Positions 24,442-34,115 of a stretch of 64,000 nt of DNA are shown here, in pieces. The position numbers and the translations under genes were made by a program. The stretch is from Nitrospira sp. MA-1 (GTDB taxonomy: Bacteria; Nitrospirota; Nitrospiria; Nitrospirales; UBA8639): contig JAQJDB010000007.1 of NCBI GenBank assembly GCA_032139905.1, forward strand, positions 372,001-436,000. The letters run 5' to 3'. A model generated the notes under the pieces. That model saw only the letters and a list, made by a program, of their open reading frames with translations. It had not been told where the DNA came from and searched no databases. Position 1 is the stretch's first letter; every line of letters starts with the position of its first letter.

Positions 24442-24802
24442 GGAATTGTCTCTGGTAAAAATGAAATAACTTTTTGGTAAACTATTCCGTGCAGTTGATT
24501 AGACAAATAAATTGTTGCACGAACCTGGTCGACATTTGTTTGGCATTGTGTCTCAATTTTCTGCAGCCAAACGGGAGTGCGCCTAAAATATTCCCCTTCA
24601 CTTCTCCGCACGATTATTTCCGATGGCGCTTATTATGAGGTCATAATCCATTCTCTTGTATCGATCCGGAGGTAGAACGACCTCTCAGCTGAATCTTCCC
24701 TTTTCCTTTAATTCATCGTGAACCGTTATTGTGGGGGAAGTGCCGAGGAACGCCTTCCCCCATAGACTCCGTTTGGATTTCATAAATCCGGGTTCTGACC
24801 TG
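24442..24802. other. Intergenic stretch with stem-loop
   Basis: No gene was found between the catalase stop and the HAD-ATPase start. A perfect stem-loop at 24732-24762 probably marks the end of the catalase transcript. Confidence 0.45.
24732..24762 (-). terminator. Stem-loop downstream of catalase gene
   Basis: TGGGGGAAG (24732-24740) pairs perfectly with CTTCCCCCA (24754-24762) around a 13-base loop, about 40 bp after the catalase stop. There is no U-tract, so termination is inferred from position and stem strength. Confidence 0.45.
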
Positions 24803-26932
24803 TTATGAAGGAACGGCGCGATCCCAGAAACGAAGCTTTCGGCACGTTTCAAGAAATTGACTTGATCCCTTCCCCTTATCAAGGGCAATGAAACCAGCGT
24901 CTTGACTCTCCTGCACTCCGGCCTTCTGAAACAGAGGAGTAACGGCTTCCACGTAACCAATAAACTTCATGTGAGCAAAGGCATCTGCCACAAAATCTCT
25001 GGCGGCAGGAACCTTGGCCAAGGCCAGCGCTCCTTCTTCGGAAGGTAAAAGTGCCACTGCGTCATACAGCACCGAGGGCCCACCATCAATTTTTTGGGCC
25101 GCTTCAATCCACGTTCCGTCGCTGGCTTCTACTCCCCCCACGCCGGGGGCCACAATCTCCATCATCGCCCCTTCCGACTTGACGGCGGCTTTGAGTGATT
25201 TAAATATTTTTATATCGACTCCGTCGGTGATGAGCACTCCAAGCTTTCGCCCTTTAAAGGTATTGGGACTATTGAGAAGAATGCTGAGCGCGGGTGATGG
25301 CTCAAGGTCCTCTCGTGTAGGTTTTGCCGCATCCGCAGGCTTAGGCATGTCCTTCAGGCGCAGACCCTTGGCCACTTGTTTAGCCAAATCCTGGTGAATA
25401 TTCAGCAGATGAGAAACCATACGAGTCCGGATTTCAGGATGTTCCACTTTGCTTAATTCAAAGACTAAGGCATTCGCGATGTGGGTTTGTTCCACTTCGG
25501 TCTGGCTAATATAAAATTGTCGGGCCTGGCTGTAATGATCGGCAAAAGTTTCTGACCGAACCCGTACTTTTGGCCCTTCCTCATCTGCAGGATATGAGGT
25601 AAATCCCTTCTCCGGGGATTCCCTGGGACCTCCCGCTTCCCCGGGCCAGGAATTTGGTTCATAGTTGGCACGGCCTTTCGGATTCTGCATGGCCATATGG
25701 CCGTCCTGTTGAAAATGACTGAACGGACATTTGGGAGCGTTGATGGGGATGTGAGTGAAATTCGGACTGCCAAGCCGTTTGAGCTGCGTGTCGAGGTAGG
25801 AAAAGTTCCGCCCTTGTAATAAGGGGTCATTTGAAAAATCGATGCCCGGCACAATGTTTTGCGTACAAAAGGCGACCTGTTCGGTCTCAGCAAAGAAATT
25901 GTCCACACAGCGATCCAGAACGAGCCGGCCCACGCGTCGAATTGGTAGGATTTCTTCCGGAATGAGTTTGGTCGCATCGAGCACATCAAAATTGAATTGT
26001 TCAGCAAAATTATCATCAAAAAGCTGAAGGCCCAGTTCCCATTCCGGATAATCACCCTGCTGAATGGCACTCCATAAATCCCGGCGATGGAAGTCCGGGT
26101 CGGCTCCATTAATTTTTACGGCTTCGTTCCACACCACCGATTGCATCCCCAATTTGGGTTTCCAGTGAAATTTCACGAACGTCGATTTTCCCTGGCCATT
26201 GATCAGCCGGAATGTATGAACGCCAAACCCTTCCATGAAACGAAAGGAGCGGGGGATAGCCCTGTCGGACATGGTCCACATGATCATATGCATACTTTCG
26301 GGAGTCAGAGAGATAAAGTCCCAAAAGTTATCATGCGCGGTTTGCGCCTGGGGAAATCCACGATCCGGTTCCGCTTTGGCTGCGTGAACGAGGTCTGGAA
26401 ATTTCATGGCGTCCTGAATAAAGAAGACGGGCATATTATTGCCGACAAGATCCCAATTTCCCTCTTTAGTATACAGCTTTACGGCAAATCCCCTGACGTC
26501 TCTTGCCAAATCGAAGGAGCCCTTATTGCCGGCTACGGTAGAAAACCGGACGAATGCCGGTGTTTTATCACGTGCTCGTTGAAAGAGGTCGGCTCTGGTG
26601 ACATCTGCCAGGGATTCGTAGTTTTCAAAATACCCATGAGCTCCGAACCCGCGGGCATGCACAACCCGTTCTGGGATCCGTTCATGGTCAAAATGAAACA
26701 TCTTCTCCCGAAAGTGAAAGTCTTCCAATGCGGTTGGACCCCGCTCTCCGATTTTCAGCGAGTTTTGGTCATCCGCGACGGGAATGCCCTGCTGAGTAGT
26801 TAATACCGGATTGGTTTTTCCGCTTGTCTGATGGACCTCCCCTCCTGTACCGATCTCGACAGTTTGGTCTGCGTATTTCGCAGTTTTACGGGTGGAAGTA
26901 GGAGAAGATTGAGTGGGTTGCTTTTTGGCCAT
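24803..26932 (-). CDS. katE: Large-subunit catalase (HPII type)
   Basis: 709 residues, the length of clade-2 catalases with a C-terminal flavodoxin/GATase-like domain. The distal histidine is His92 in [32 protein letters not shown] supplies the conserved Asn, and the heme Tyr is in [12 protein letters not shown]. The last about 150 residues ([34 protein letters not shown]) form the extra domain. It converts hydrogen peroxide to water and oxygen in the cytoplasm. The gene is divergent from a peroxiredoxin gene and has a shared promoter element upstream, so an oxidative-stress response is likely. Confidence 0.97.
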   Translation of the reverse strand: MAKKQPTQSSPTSTRKTAKYADQTVEIGTGGEVHQTSGKTNPVLTTQQGIPVADDQNSLKIGERGPTALEDFHFREKMFHFDHERIPERVVHARGFGAHGYFENYESLADVTRADLFQRARDKTPAFVRFSTVAGNKGSFDLARDVRGFAVKLYTKEGNWDLVGNNMPVFFIQDAMKFPDLVHAAKAEPDRGFPQAQTAHDNFWDFISLTPESMHMIMWTMSDRAIPRSFRFMEGFGVHTFRLINGQGKSTFVKFHWKPKLGMQSVVWNEAVKINGADPDFHRRDLWSAIQQGDYPEWELGLQLFDDNFAEQFNFDVLDATKLIPEEILPIRRVGRLVLDRCVDNFFAETEQVAFCTQNIVPGIDFSNDPLLQGRNFSYLDTQLKRLGSPNFTHIPINAPKCPFSHFQQDGHMAMQNPKGRANYEPNSWPGEAGGPRESPEKGFTSYPADEEGPKVRVRSETFADHYSQARQFYISQTEVEQTHIANALVFELSKVEHPEIRTRMVSHLLNIHQDLAKQVAKGLRLKDMPKPADAAKPTREDLEPSPALSILLNSPNTFKGRKLGVLITDGVDIKIFKSLKAAVKSEGAMMEIVAPGVGGVEASDGTWIEAAQKIDGGPSVLYDAVALLPSEEGALALAKVPAARDFVADAFAHMKFIGYVEAVTPLFQKAGVQESQDAGFIALDKGKGSSQFLETCRKLRFWDRAVPS

Positions 26933-26976
26933 GCGAATCGCTCCTTTTTATTGATGATTTTGTAATGAATAGTAAA

Positions 26977-26993
26977 CATATGATCAACATATG
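26977..26993. promoter_or_regulatory. Paired CATATG palindromes in katE leader
   Basis: Two CATATG copies (26977-26982 and 26988-26993) lie 11 bp apart, one helical turn, in the predicted 5' leader of katE just after the promoter. A repressor operator or leader structure is possible; the assignment is tentative. Confidence 0.35.
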
Positions 26994-27007
26994 ACGCTAA
27001 CCTACCT

Positions 27008-27050
27008 ATCATATAGGACCAATTGAAGAGGCTATACTGTAAGAAACCCT
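27008..27050 (-). promoter_or_regulatory. Shared promoter element, site 4 (katE)
   Basis: Minus strand: AGGGTT at 27050-27045, CAGTA at the CAGTT position, and TATGAT at 27013-27008, 37 bases from the first A. The predicted leader before katE is about 70 bases. Confidence 0.66.
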
Positions 27051-27202
27051 GGTGAGAAATTTCAGAAAGTTTTTTGCATTCCGGGGATTAGATTTGTTTA
27101 AGTAACTTGAGAATTGGAGTTCAGATACCCACGCCCGAATATCTGCTCTGCAACCCTTGTGTTAAACATTTCAACCCGTTTCAATAAAGGAGGTCGAAAA
27201 GC

Positions 27203-27769
27203 ATGATGATGCAAATTGGACAGACGATCCCGGATGGCACATACCAGGCTTTCCACAAAGAGCAAATTCGTTCACTGACTCTGTCGGAATGTCAGGGAAA
27301 GTGGCTGGTGCTGGTGTTTTATCCGGGAGATTTCACGTTTATTTGTCCAACTGAATTGCAAGAACTGGCAGAGTTGTATCCGGAATTTCAAAAACTGGGG
27401 GCTGAGGTTCTTAGCGTCAGCACCGATTCGGTCTTTGTGCATAAAGCCTGGCACGATACCTCGCCTGCCATAAAAAATATTCAGTTTCCCATGGTAGCTG
27501 ATACGACGGGCCGCCTAAGCCGGGATTTCGGAACCTATTTGGAGGATGAAGGGGTATCGTTACGCGGGAGCTTTCTCATCGATCCGGACGGTGTGCTCAA
27601 AGTTGGAGAAATTCACGATAATAGCATTGGACGGAATGGTCGGGAGCTCTTACGAAAACTCCAGGCTGCCGTCCATGTTAGAGAAGGAAAAGGCGAAGTA
27701 TGTCCCGCCAGCTGGTCCCCCGGCGATAAGACCTTGAAGCCAGGGTTGGATCTGGTTGGGAAAATTTAA
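27203..27769 (+). CDS. ahpC: Typical 2-Cys peroxiredoxin (AhpC type)
   Basis: 188 residues. The peroxidatic cysteine is Cys48 in PGDFTFICPTELQEL and the resolving cysteine is Cys167 in GEVCPASW, the complete pair for AhpC-type Prx1 enzymes. SVFVHKAWHDTSPAIKN and DTTGRLSRDFGTYLEDEGVSLRG are typical family segments. It reduces hydroperoxides using a thioredoxin or AhpF/AhpD partner, none of which is encoded nearby. AAAGGAGG lies about nine bases before the first of three consecutive ATGs. It is divergent from katE. Confidence 0.95.
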   Translation: MMMQIGQTIPDGTYQAFHKEQIRSLTLSECQGKWLVLVFYPGDFTFICPTELQELAELYPEFQKLGAEVLSVSTDSVFVHKAWHDTSPAIKNIQFPMVADTTGRLSRDFGTYLEDEGVSLRGSFLIDPDGVLKVGEIHDNSIGRNGRELLRKLQAAVHVREGKGEVCPASWSPGDKTLKPGLDLVGKI

Positions 27770-27828
27770 TGTAAAGACCAAGGTCGATCAACCATTTCAT
27801 CCGGAGTAGGGATCTGCGTCATCCAGCC

Positions 27829-27865
27829 AGGTGACTCTCGCTTGTGAAAGAAGCGAGAGTCACCT
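27829..27865. terminator. Perfect 15-bp hairpin between convergent genes
   Basis: AGGTGACTCTCGCTT (27829-27843) pairs without mismatch with AAGCGAGAGTCACCT (27851-27865) around a seven-base loop. It sits 60 bp after ahpC and 34 bp after the FG-GAP gene, which converge. It lacks a U-tract on either strand but is positioned as a bidirectional terminator. Confidence 0.65.
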
Positions 27866-27898
27866 ATAGCAGGCCCTTTATTCGGCAGGTGTATCAAG

Positions 27899-29548
27899 CT
27901 AAGGTTGAATTTCCCAAGCCGTCGACGCCGTGCCGGGGAAGCCCACGGAAGTCCTGGTCACCCCGTTCATCAACCACACCGCCACCGCGCCGCTCGAGGT
28001 ATTGCGCCAGATAATATCCGCGTTGCCATCGGCATCCGTGTCGCCTACTTGTCTCAACTGCCAGACCGGGCTCACCGCACCTAAGGAGCCGGTAGAAGAG
28101 GGTGTTGCGGTCCCATTCAGCAACCAGACCGCCGCGTTGCCATTCGTGTTTCTAAAGACCAGATCGGCCTTGCCATCCCCATTCAGGTCACCGACTCCCT
28201 GGATGGTCCACGCCGTCGACGCTGTGCCGGGAAAGCCCACAGAGGTCCGGGTCAACCCATTCATCAACCACACCGCCACCGCGCCGTTCGTGGTATTGCG
28301 CCAAATGATATCCGCATTGCCGTCGGCATCGGTATCACCCACCCCTGAAATCTGATAGTCGGAGCTCACCACACCTAAGGATCCGGTAGAAGAGGGCGTT
28401 GCGGTCCCATTCAGCAACCAGACCGCCACGTTGCCATTCGTGTGTCTAAAGACCAGGTCGGCCTTGCCGTCCCCATTGAGATCCCCGACTCCCTGAATAG
28501 ACCATGCGGTCGACGCTGTGCCGGGAAAGCCCGCCGAAATCCGGGTTCCTCCGTTCATCAACCACACCGCCACCGCGCCCGTAGTGGTATTGCGCCAGAT
28601 AATGTCCGCGTTGCCATCGGCATCGGTATCGCCTACTCCCTCTACCTCCCATTCGGCACTTATCCCTCCGAGAGAGACGATGGACAGGGGCGCTGCTGCC
28701 CCATTCAACAGCCACACTGCAGCATTACCATTCGTATTCCTAAAAACAAGGTCAGCTTTGTCATCTCCATTCAAATCCTGTCCACCTGAACCTGATGACT
28801 CAATCAGCCGAACCGCGCTGCCATACTTTCCCTTATATTGCTCACCTACGCTTCCATCAAAACTGATAGTCAGCACCACCGTCCCATCGCTACCGGGATC
28901 AATGCCACTAAACTGGGCCACATAGCCATTATCGTTGTCCGCTGGCAATCTTGTAGAAGCACTTGTCGGCCCCGTAAACAGCACACCCCCAGGATACGTT
29001 CCCGCATTAGGATTATCAGTCGCAACGGAACTCGTATTCGTAAAGGCGTCCTGCCCGGAAAGAGTTACCAGGGAAGCTCGATCCCACTCGTTATTGTTTC
29101 GATGAGCATAGAAGGTCAGATTATACGTTTTGCCAGGGTTTAGCCCGCTAAATGTCAACACAAGGGAATTATTCACATCATCGATATAGGTAAGCACGCC
29201 CTTCCCGTTGACCTTCCCATCAAAGATCGCAAAGGCATCACCGGTAGTCGGGTCTGCCCCTTGCAGATCATTGGCCCCGGCAACAAATTGACCGCCGGCC
29301 ACGGTCATGGTCACGTCCGTATCCAGGCCGGTAGCAAAATCTTTCAGTAGGCCGGTGGCAGGAAGGCCAGAGCCCCCATTCGGAGAAGTGAACTTCGTGA
29401 TATTCGTTTCCAGTTGCCCAGTCCCCCAAGCCAGATCATTATAGGCGGTAAAACCAGCTGCCGGAGCCATAGAGGTCGTCCCCATGGTCAAGACCACCGC
29501 CGCTAGGCCCACTATCCACCCGCTAGTCCGAGACGTATTCATTTTCAT
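27899..29548 (-). CDS. Secreted FG-GAP/VCBS-type repeat protein
   Basis: About 549 residues from ATG 29548 (AAGGGGGATTT upstream). The signal peptide (GWIVGLAAVVLTMGTTSMAPA) is followed by a beta domain at about 30-235 (TYNLTFYAHRNNNEWDRASL). FG-GAP-like units then alternate GVGDLNGDGKADLVFRNTNG and GVGDTDADGNADIIWRNTT, each with a Ca-binding DxDxDG-type loop and an AVWLLNG or AVWLMNG strand. Such units usually build a beta-propeller. A surface or extracellular location is likely. The units are nearly identical at DNA level, indicating recent duplication. Confidence 0.87.
   Translation of the reverse strand: MKMNTSRTSGWIVGLAAVVLTMGTTSMAPAAGFTAYNDLAWGTGQLETNITKFTSPNGGSGLPATGLLKDFATGLDTDVTMTVAGGQFVAGANDLQGADPTTGDAFAIFDGKVNGKGVLTYIDDVNNSLVLTFSGLNPGKTYNLTFYAHRNNNEWDRASLVTLSGQDAFTNTSSVATDNPNAGTYPGGVLFTGPTSASTRLPADNDNGYVAQFSGIDPGSDGTVVLTISFDGSVGEQYKGKYGSAVRLIESSGSGGQDLNGDDKADLVFRNTNGNAAVWLLNGAAAPLSIVSLGGISAEWEVEGVGDTDADGNADIIWRNTTTGAVAVWLMNGGTRISAGFPGTASTAWSIQGVGDLNGDGKADLVFRHTNGNVAVWLLNGTATPSSTGSLGVVSSDYQISGVGDTDADGNADIIWRNTTNGAVAVWLMNGLTRTSVGFPGTASTAWTIQGVGDLNGDGKADLVFRNTNGNAAVWLLNGTATPSSTGSLGAVSPVWQLRQVGDTDADGNADIIWRNTSSGAVAVWLMNGVTRTSVGFPGTASTAWEIQP
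27909..28790 (-). repeat. Tandem ~297-bp coding repeats
   Basis: Near-identical blocks start with GTCGACGC at about 27919, 28215 and 28511, a spacing of about 297 bp (99 codons). Each encodes one GVGDLNGDG plus one GVGDTDADG unit. High identity suggests recent expansion or gene conversion and possible copy-number variation. Confidence 0.75.
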
Positions 29549-29869
29549 AAATCCCCCTTTCTTTTTCCGCCTTGAGTTAAACCACATTTGGGATGAGCGC
29601 TGTCCATTTCACGATACCTCCTTTAAAAGTTTACGGGGAACATGGTTGAGGGGGGATTAGCAAAGAGCGAGCCTGCAGCCTGTCTTGAGCTCATGTGGAT
29701 GCGCCACTTGCGCGACTGGCCGGTGGTCTTCCAGGAGAGAGAGAAGAAATAGGCGGGTGGAAAATTTCCTCTATCCCTCATAATCTTCTTCATCTGTTAT
29801 TGTAAGGAGACATTCAGGGTTGTAATGACCGAACCTTCGTTTAGTATTCCGATTATATTCCGGCAAGCT
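29549..29869. other. Intergenic stretch
   Basis: No gene is supported here. It separates the FG-GAP gene from the end of the alcohol dehydrogenase gene and includes only the FG-GAP ribosome site near 29552-29560. Confidence 0.4.
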
Positions 29870-31063
29870 TCAAGGGCAAAGAACAACTTTCCTGCACTCA
29901 TTTTGGTGGTACCGAAAATTTTTATACGCGTCAGGAGCTTCATCAAGATTATAGCGGTGTGAGATGATAAAAGACGGATGAATCTCTTCCTTTTCGATGC
30001 GTTCAAGCAATGGCTGCATATAATTATGCACATGAGTCTGACCGCAACGTATGGTTATGCCTTTACCGAAGATGGCGCCGATTGGAAATTTATCGGCAAA
30101 ACCGCCATACACACCGGGTATGGAGATCGTGCCGTTTTTGCGAACGGTTCGTGCCGCCTGGCGAAGGACATGAATGCGATCGGTTGCGAGGAGACTTGCC
30201 ACCTTGATCCGGTCGAAAAGGGCGTCTACCGTTGTGCCGTGAGATTCAAGTCCTACGGCGTCAATGCAGGCATCAGGGCCTCGTCCACCGGTCGCACTCA
30301 TGAGGTGGTCATAGACTTCATCCTCGTCAAAATTAATAGTTTCTATTCGATCATCCTCATGAAATTGACCGGGGTGGCCCTGGCGCGCAAGGTCCAGACG
30401 TTGGGGAAAATGATCAATGGCAAATACCCTTTCCGCTCCTAGCATCAGGGCGCTTCGGATGGCGAATTGCCCCACGGGTCCACAACCCCAGACGGCAATG
30501 GTGTCGCCTTCCCGAATCCCGCAGTTTTCCGCTGCCTGATATCCCGTGGGAAAGATATCGGAGAGGAACAACACTTCCTCATCCCTCATACCATTATGAA
30601 TTTTGAGCGGTCCCGTATCCGCAAAGGGCACACGGACATATTCGGCTTGTCCTCCTGCATACCCGCCGAGCATGTGGGAATATCCGAACAGTCCGGCAGG
30701 GGAATGTCCATAGGCCGTCTCGGCCATCCATGCGTTGGGGTTGGAGTTGTCGCAGCACGACCACATCTTGCCGGTACAAAAATAACACCTTCCACATGCG
30801 ATGTTAAATGGGACGACGACCCGATCGCCTTTTCGTAGGTTTTGTACGCCGGCTCCGATTTCGACAATTTCTCCCATAAACTCATGACCGAGAATGTCGC
30901 CGGCCTTCATGGTCGGAATGTATCCGTCATACAGGTGGAGGTCTGAGCCGCAGATAGCCGTAAGAGTGACGCGTACGATCGCATCACGGGGATTGAGAAT
31001 TTCCGGGTCGGGAACGCGTTCGATCCGGACGTCATGTGTTCCATTCCAACAGACTGCTCGCAT
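29870..31063 (-). CDS. Zinc-dependent alcohol dehydrogenase family protein
   Basis: About 397 residues from ATG 31063 (GGAAGGAA upstream). Medium-chain dehydrogenase features are present: catalytic zinc ligands in [10 protein letters not shown] and [12 protein letters not shown], structural-zinc cysteines in [15 protein letters not shown], and the Rossmann motif [16 protein letters not shown]. The long insert and C-terminus ([17 protein letters not shown]) resemble the subgroup containing glutathione-independent formaldehyde dehydrogenase and threonine dehydrogenase-like enzymes. The substrate is not defined by sequence. It is transcribed alone on the minus strand. Confidence 0.9.
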   Translation of the reverse strand: MRAVCWNGTHDVRIERVPDPEILNPRDAIVRVTLTAICGSDLHLYDGYIPTMKAGDILGHEFMGEIVEIGAGVQNLRKGDRVVVPFNIACGRCYFCTGKMWSCCDNSNPNAWMAETAYGHSPAGLFGYSHMLGGYAGGQAEYVRVPFADTGPLKIHNGMRDEEVLFLSDIFPTGYQAAENCGIREGDTIAVWGCGPVGQFAIRSALMLGAERVFAIDHFPQRLDLARQGHPGQFHEDDRIETINFDEDEVYDHLMSATGGRGPDACIDAVGLESHGTTVDALFDRIKVASLLATDRIHVLRQAARTVRKNGTISIPGVYGGFADKFPIGAIFGKGITIRCGQTHVHNYMQPLLERIEKEEIHPSFIISHRYNLDEAPDAYKNFRYHQNECRKVVLCP

Positions 31064-31221
31064 GTAAAGATTCCTTCCCGCCCTCAACAGGGATTGACGT
31101 ATTGTTTAGAAGAGCAAACGCCTACACAATCGACTTTTTCCGGATCCGGAATTGCCTTCTTGTTCAAAAGTGAAGTCGACAAAAAAAAGAGTTTATGCCC
31201 CCGGAGCCTCAGCATGGACAA

Positions 31222-32001
31222 CTAGAGGGGTTGCTCCGTACCCACGGACTCGACGATGCCCGGTTTGTTGCCGACTTCCCGTGCCTTCCGCGCGAGCCCG
31301 GAATGGTCAAGATCGACTGAAGCCCGCTGGTTTCGGGAAATTTCTCCGGCCTCCATTAATTGACGAAAGCGTCGAAGATCTTCACTCAACTGACGTGCAG
31401 GGTCATCGGGAAGGAGCTTTGCCATTGCTGCGCCGAATATTCCTCCCGGCGGAGTCCATCGACAATCCAGGGAGAGAATGGTTCCGCGGTTTCCGACAGC
31501 GCGTCGCAGGGACAAGACTCCCTCGTGTTCAAGGTTGGAATGTATTTCAATTGTCCGCCATTTGATGAGTTCGTTTTGACGTTCTTCAAGAATTTCGGCT
31601 TCCCAATAAAAATTTTTATTGAAGGGACCACGTGCCTGCCAACGGGAATGTCTTTCGTCGAGTTCCTGGACCGCAACGATATTTTGCATGAACCGTGGTA
31701 AATTTTTAAAATCCCGCCAAAACGAATAGAGGTCCTCCTGCGATCGATTGATCGTAATGGACCCTCGGAAATGAACGGTTCTATTCAGGGGATGCCGTAT
31801 ATGAGATCCATGCAATTCGTCAATGCCAATAGCCTCATACAGGCGGCTATGGCTTGTAAGGCCATGGATGAGTAACCCGCTCCCGAATAACAGGGGTAAA
31901 ATACCTCGCCTGGTTTTTTGCCCTAGACCATGAACAATTAAACCACTGCCGATTCCTAAGGAAAGGATTTGCTCCAGAGCTCCGATATTCGTGCTTTTCA
32001 T
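31222..32001 (-). CDS. Membrane-anchored SRPBCC family protein
   Basis: About 259 residues; ATG 32001 is preferred to an upstream TTG because GGAGATG precedes it. Two short hydrophobic segments (LEQILSLGIGSGLIVHGLG; LPLLFGSGLLIHGL) resemble DUF2892-type anchors. Residues about 85-235 form an SRPBCC/cyclase-dehydrase domain (VHFRGSITINRSQEDLYSFW, FKNLPRFMQNIVAVQELDE, RWQARGPFNKNFYWEAEIL). That fold binds hydrophobic ligands such as polyketides or lipids in a deep cavity. The ligand is unknown. Confidence 0.85.
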   Translation of the reverse strand: MKSTNIGALEQILSLGIGSGLIVHGLGQKTRRGILPLLFGSGLLIHGLTSHSRLYEAIGIDELHGSHIRHPLNRTVHFRGSITINRSQEDLYSFWRDFKNLPRFMQNIVAVQELDERHSRWQARGPFNKNFYWEAEILEERQNELIKWRTIEIHSNLEHEGVLSLRRAVGNRGTILSLDCRWTPPGGIFGAAMAKLLPDDPARQLSEDLRRFRQLMEAGEISRNQRASVDLDHSGLARKAREVGNKPGIVESVGTEQPL

Positions 32002-32159
32002 ATGACATCTCCAATACAAATTATTCCAGCCCAGAGAATCGGGTGATTGGCCCTCACGCCATCGGGATCACCATACGAACTAACTTATACCCTCTCGTGC
32101 TCCACGGTTACTGGTAATATCCCTGGAAATAAACCAGAAACAGACCAATGAAGGTTTTT

Positions 32160-32366
32160 TCAATCGCATGAGAGAATCAGCCCTTCATGTCCGCGCAGAT
32201 CGAGACGGCCGTGTATTTCTTCCCCTTCCTTGTCCAGAAACGTGGAAAGACAGACGTGGGCCTGAAACGAATGGTCCCGCTCAAGTGTTTGCGGTTCACC
32301 ACTGAAGTTGAGCACGACCAGATGATTACCGTCGTGACTCATTCGCAGCCGGATGTATGTGGACAT
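32160..32366 (-). CDS. Orphan C-terminal beta domain of a GH13-type enzyme
   Basis: 68 residues. LRMSHDGNHLVVLNFSGEPQ, then CLSTFLDKEGEEIHGRLDL and GLILSCD, resemble the C-terminal beta-sandwich of alpha-amylase family glycosidases (DUF3459-like) that closes trehalose or maltose enzymes. The catalytic barrel is absent and a TAA lies directly upstream in frame. GAGG about nine bases before the ATG could allow translation. It is best seen as a gene remnant or a stand-alone carbohydrate-binding fragment. It is divergent from the hemerythrin gene. Confidence 0.5.
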   Translation of the reverse strand: MSTYIRLRMSHDGNHLVVLNFSGEPQTLERDHSFQAHVCLSTFLDKEGEEIHGRLDLRGHEGLILSCD

Positions 32367-32483
32367 TTATGCGAGCCTCTTTACCAATTCGTCCATACCT
32401 CTCATCAACCGTCCCATGGTGTACTACGGAACATCATATTGATGTTCCGGTAGAAGAACTTAACATTCAATAGGGGGGCTTTA

Positions 32484-32918
32484 ATGGATATTTATCAGGC
32501 GCTCAAGGAAGATCATCAAGAAGCTAAGCAACTCTTCAGCCAAATCGAAGCCGCGGGGAAGAACAGTGATTCACGGGGAAAACTGTTTCTCAAACTTAAG
32601 GATGCCTTGGAGGCGCATAGCGAAGCGGAAGAGCAAGTCTTCTATACTCCCCTTCAAAAAAATGAGGAGACCAAACAAAAAATCAACCATGCCAACAAGG
32701 AGCACGAAAAAGTCACCACGTTGCTGAATGAAATCGAGGCTATGGATCCCCAGGATGAGAATTGGGGGAAGAGAGTCAGTAAACTGAAAGAAGATGTGCA
32801 ACATCATATTCAGGAGGAAGAAGGCGAAATTTTTAAGAACGCTCGGGGTATCCTGTCACAGGATCAGGCCGACCAGATGGGGGAAGAATTCAAGCAGGTC
32901 AAGGAAAAGAAGGTATAA
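32484..32918 (+). CDS. Hemerythrin domain protein
   Basis: 144 residues making one four-helix HHE bundle. Ligand-type residues are in LKEDHQEAKQLF, ALEAHSEAEEQVFY, NKEHEKVTTLL and VQHHIQEEEGEIF. The H...HxxxE...H pattern is that of non-canonical bacterial hemerythrin-like proteins, which bind a di-iron centre and are linked to oxygen, NO or peroxide handling. TAGGGGGG precedes the ATG. It fits the oxidative-stress content of the window; direct function is unproven. Confidence 0.92.
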   Translation: MDIYQALKEDHQEAKQLFSQIEAAGKNSDSRGKLFLKLKDALEAHSEAEEQVFYTPLQKNEETKQKINHANKEHEKVTTLLNEIEAMDPQDENWGKRVSKLKEDVQHHIQEEEGEIFKNARGILSQDQADQMGEEFKQVKEKKV

Positions 32919-32977
32919 GACAATGGATATGGATTTGCCTCGGAGACGAACATCTATGATCGGAATGGAGGAAGACG

Positions 32978-33199
32978 ATGGCGGATAATTGGGGATTATG
33001 TAAGAGGTGCCAATGGTGGCAAATTGAACCATCTGCAAATATCGAAGATGCGACAATGGGACTGTGTATTGATGAAAACCTACAACCCTTTCGATTGTTG
33101 GTCTCCGGCAATAGTGGATGCAATAGATTCATGAAAGGCACCCCTGCGAAAGCGGAAGGGTCCTCTTCCAGCCCTCCGACTGCCGAGCCAACCCGTTAG
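32978..33199 (+). CDS. Small four-cysteine protein
   Basis: 73 residues. Cysteines occur as GLCKRCQWW near the start, then MGLCIDE, then SGNSGCNRFM, so four cysteines could form a metal or Fe-S site. A disordered Ser/Pro/Glu tail follows. GGAGGAAG precedes the ATG closely. It lies 59 bp downstream of the hemerythrin gene on the same strand. No family name is recognised. Confidence 0.7.
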   Translation: MADNWGLCKRCQWWQIEPSANIEDATMGLCIDENLQPFRLLVSGNSGCNRFMKGTPAKAEGSSSSPPTAEPTR

Positions 33200-33449
33200 G
33201 TGAACGGGGTTTGACCTGCCAGTGAGATGGGGGAGGCTGGAGGCTGTCTCTCACCTGAGTCCGTCGGGTGGGATGCATCAAAGGGAAGAATGGCGAATCG
33301 GCTTTGTCAAGCCAGGTACTCATCAATGGGTTCAAGCCTCAGTCCATGTAAGAAATTTTTCCCGTTGACTTGTTTTTCAGGGGTTCATGGTGACCAATAT
33401 ATATTACCCATGTAATGGCTTATTCCGAACGCTCTGAGGAGGAGTTTAT

Positions 33450-34115
33450 TTGAAGCATCGAGTAGGGTACGGATTATTGGTCTGGTATTTGGGGTTTTTC
33501 GTGTTCATGGGGTTGGCTCCCATTGACCCTCAAAGTTGGGCCTTTGCGAATATCCTCCCGCTTCTCTTCGTCGGTGTGTTAACCATGACACATCGCCAAT
33601 GGCCATTTTCAAGCGCTTCATATGTCCTCCTCACGGTGTTCCTCACCTTGCATACGATTGGATCACACTACACCTATGCTCAGGTGCCGTTCGGACTTTG
33701 GCTGGAAGAGTCCTTTGAATTGCCCAGAAACCATTTCGATCGCATCGTCCATTTTTGTTTCGGCCTACTATTTGCCCTGCCTTTGCATGAACTCTTCTCC
33801 CGGATTTCCGGTATGGCTGCATGGCTCCGCTCCGGCATGGTCCTGATCACCCTGGTGGGGCTGGGCGGTATGTGGGAAATTCTCGAATCATGGGTGACCA
33901 GAATCGCCCACCCCGAATTAGGTCTGGCCTATCTGGGAGCACAGGGAGATATCTGGGATGCGCAGAAGGATATGGCCGCGACATTCTATGGAGCATTAGC
34001 CTCTCTAGTGATCATGGCTGGTGGGCAGAAACTAACGGGAACCCGTTTGACCATAACCCGGGAAAGGCCGGTGGAACTTCCGCATGCAATTGACCACTGC
34101 GACAAGCGTCAATAA
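33450..34115 (+). CDS. DUF2238 (YjdF-like) membrane protein, copy 1
   Basis: 221 residues. The start is TTG 33450, decided by GAGGAGG just upstream. About six transmembrane helices are predicted. Conserved stretches are TLHTIGSHYTYAQVPFGLWL, RNHFDRIVHFCFGLL, WEILESWVTRI and LGAQGDIWDAQKDM, diagnostic of DUF2238/YjdF proteins of unknown function. The His/Tyr and Asp-rich conserved positions could bind metal. It overlaps the next, paralogous gene by 32 bp in another frame. Confidence 0.9.
   Translation: MKHRVGYGLLVWYLGFFVFMGLAPIDPQSWAFANILPLLFVGVLTMTHRQWPFSSASYVLLTVFLTLHTIGSHYTYAQVPFGLWLEESFELPRNHFDRIVHFCFGLLFALPLHELFSRISGMAAWLRSGMVLITLVGLGGMWEILESWVTRIAHPELGLAYLGAQGDIWDAQKDMAATFYGALASLVIMAGGQKLTGTRLTITRERPVELPHAIDHCDKRQ

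Noticed and set aside
32923-32988. 21-codon frame between the hemerythrin and four-Cys genes
   Set aside because: It overlaps the start of the better supported 73-aa gene and has no ribosome site of its own.
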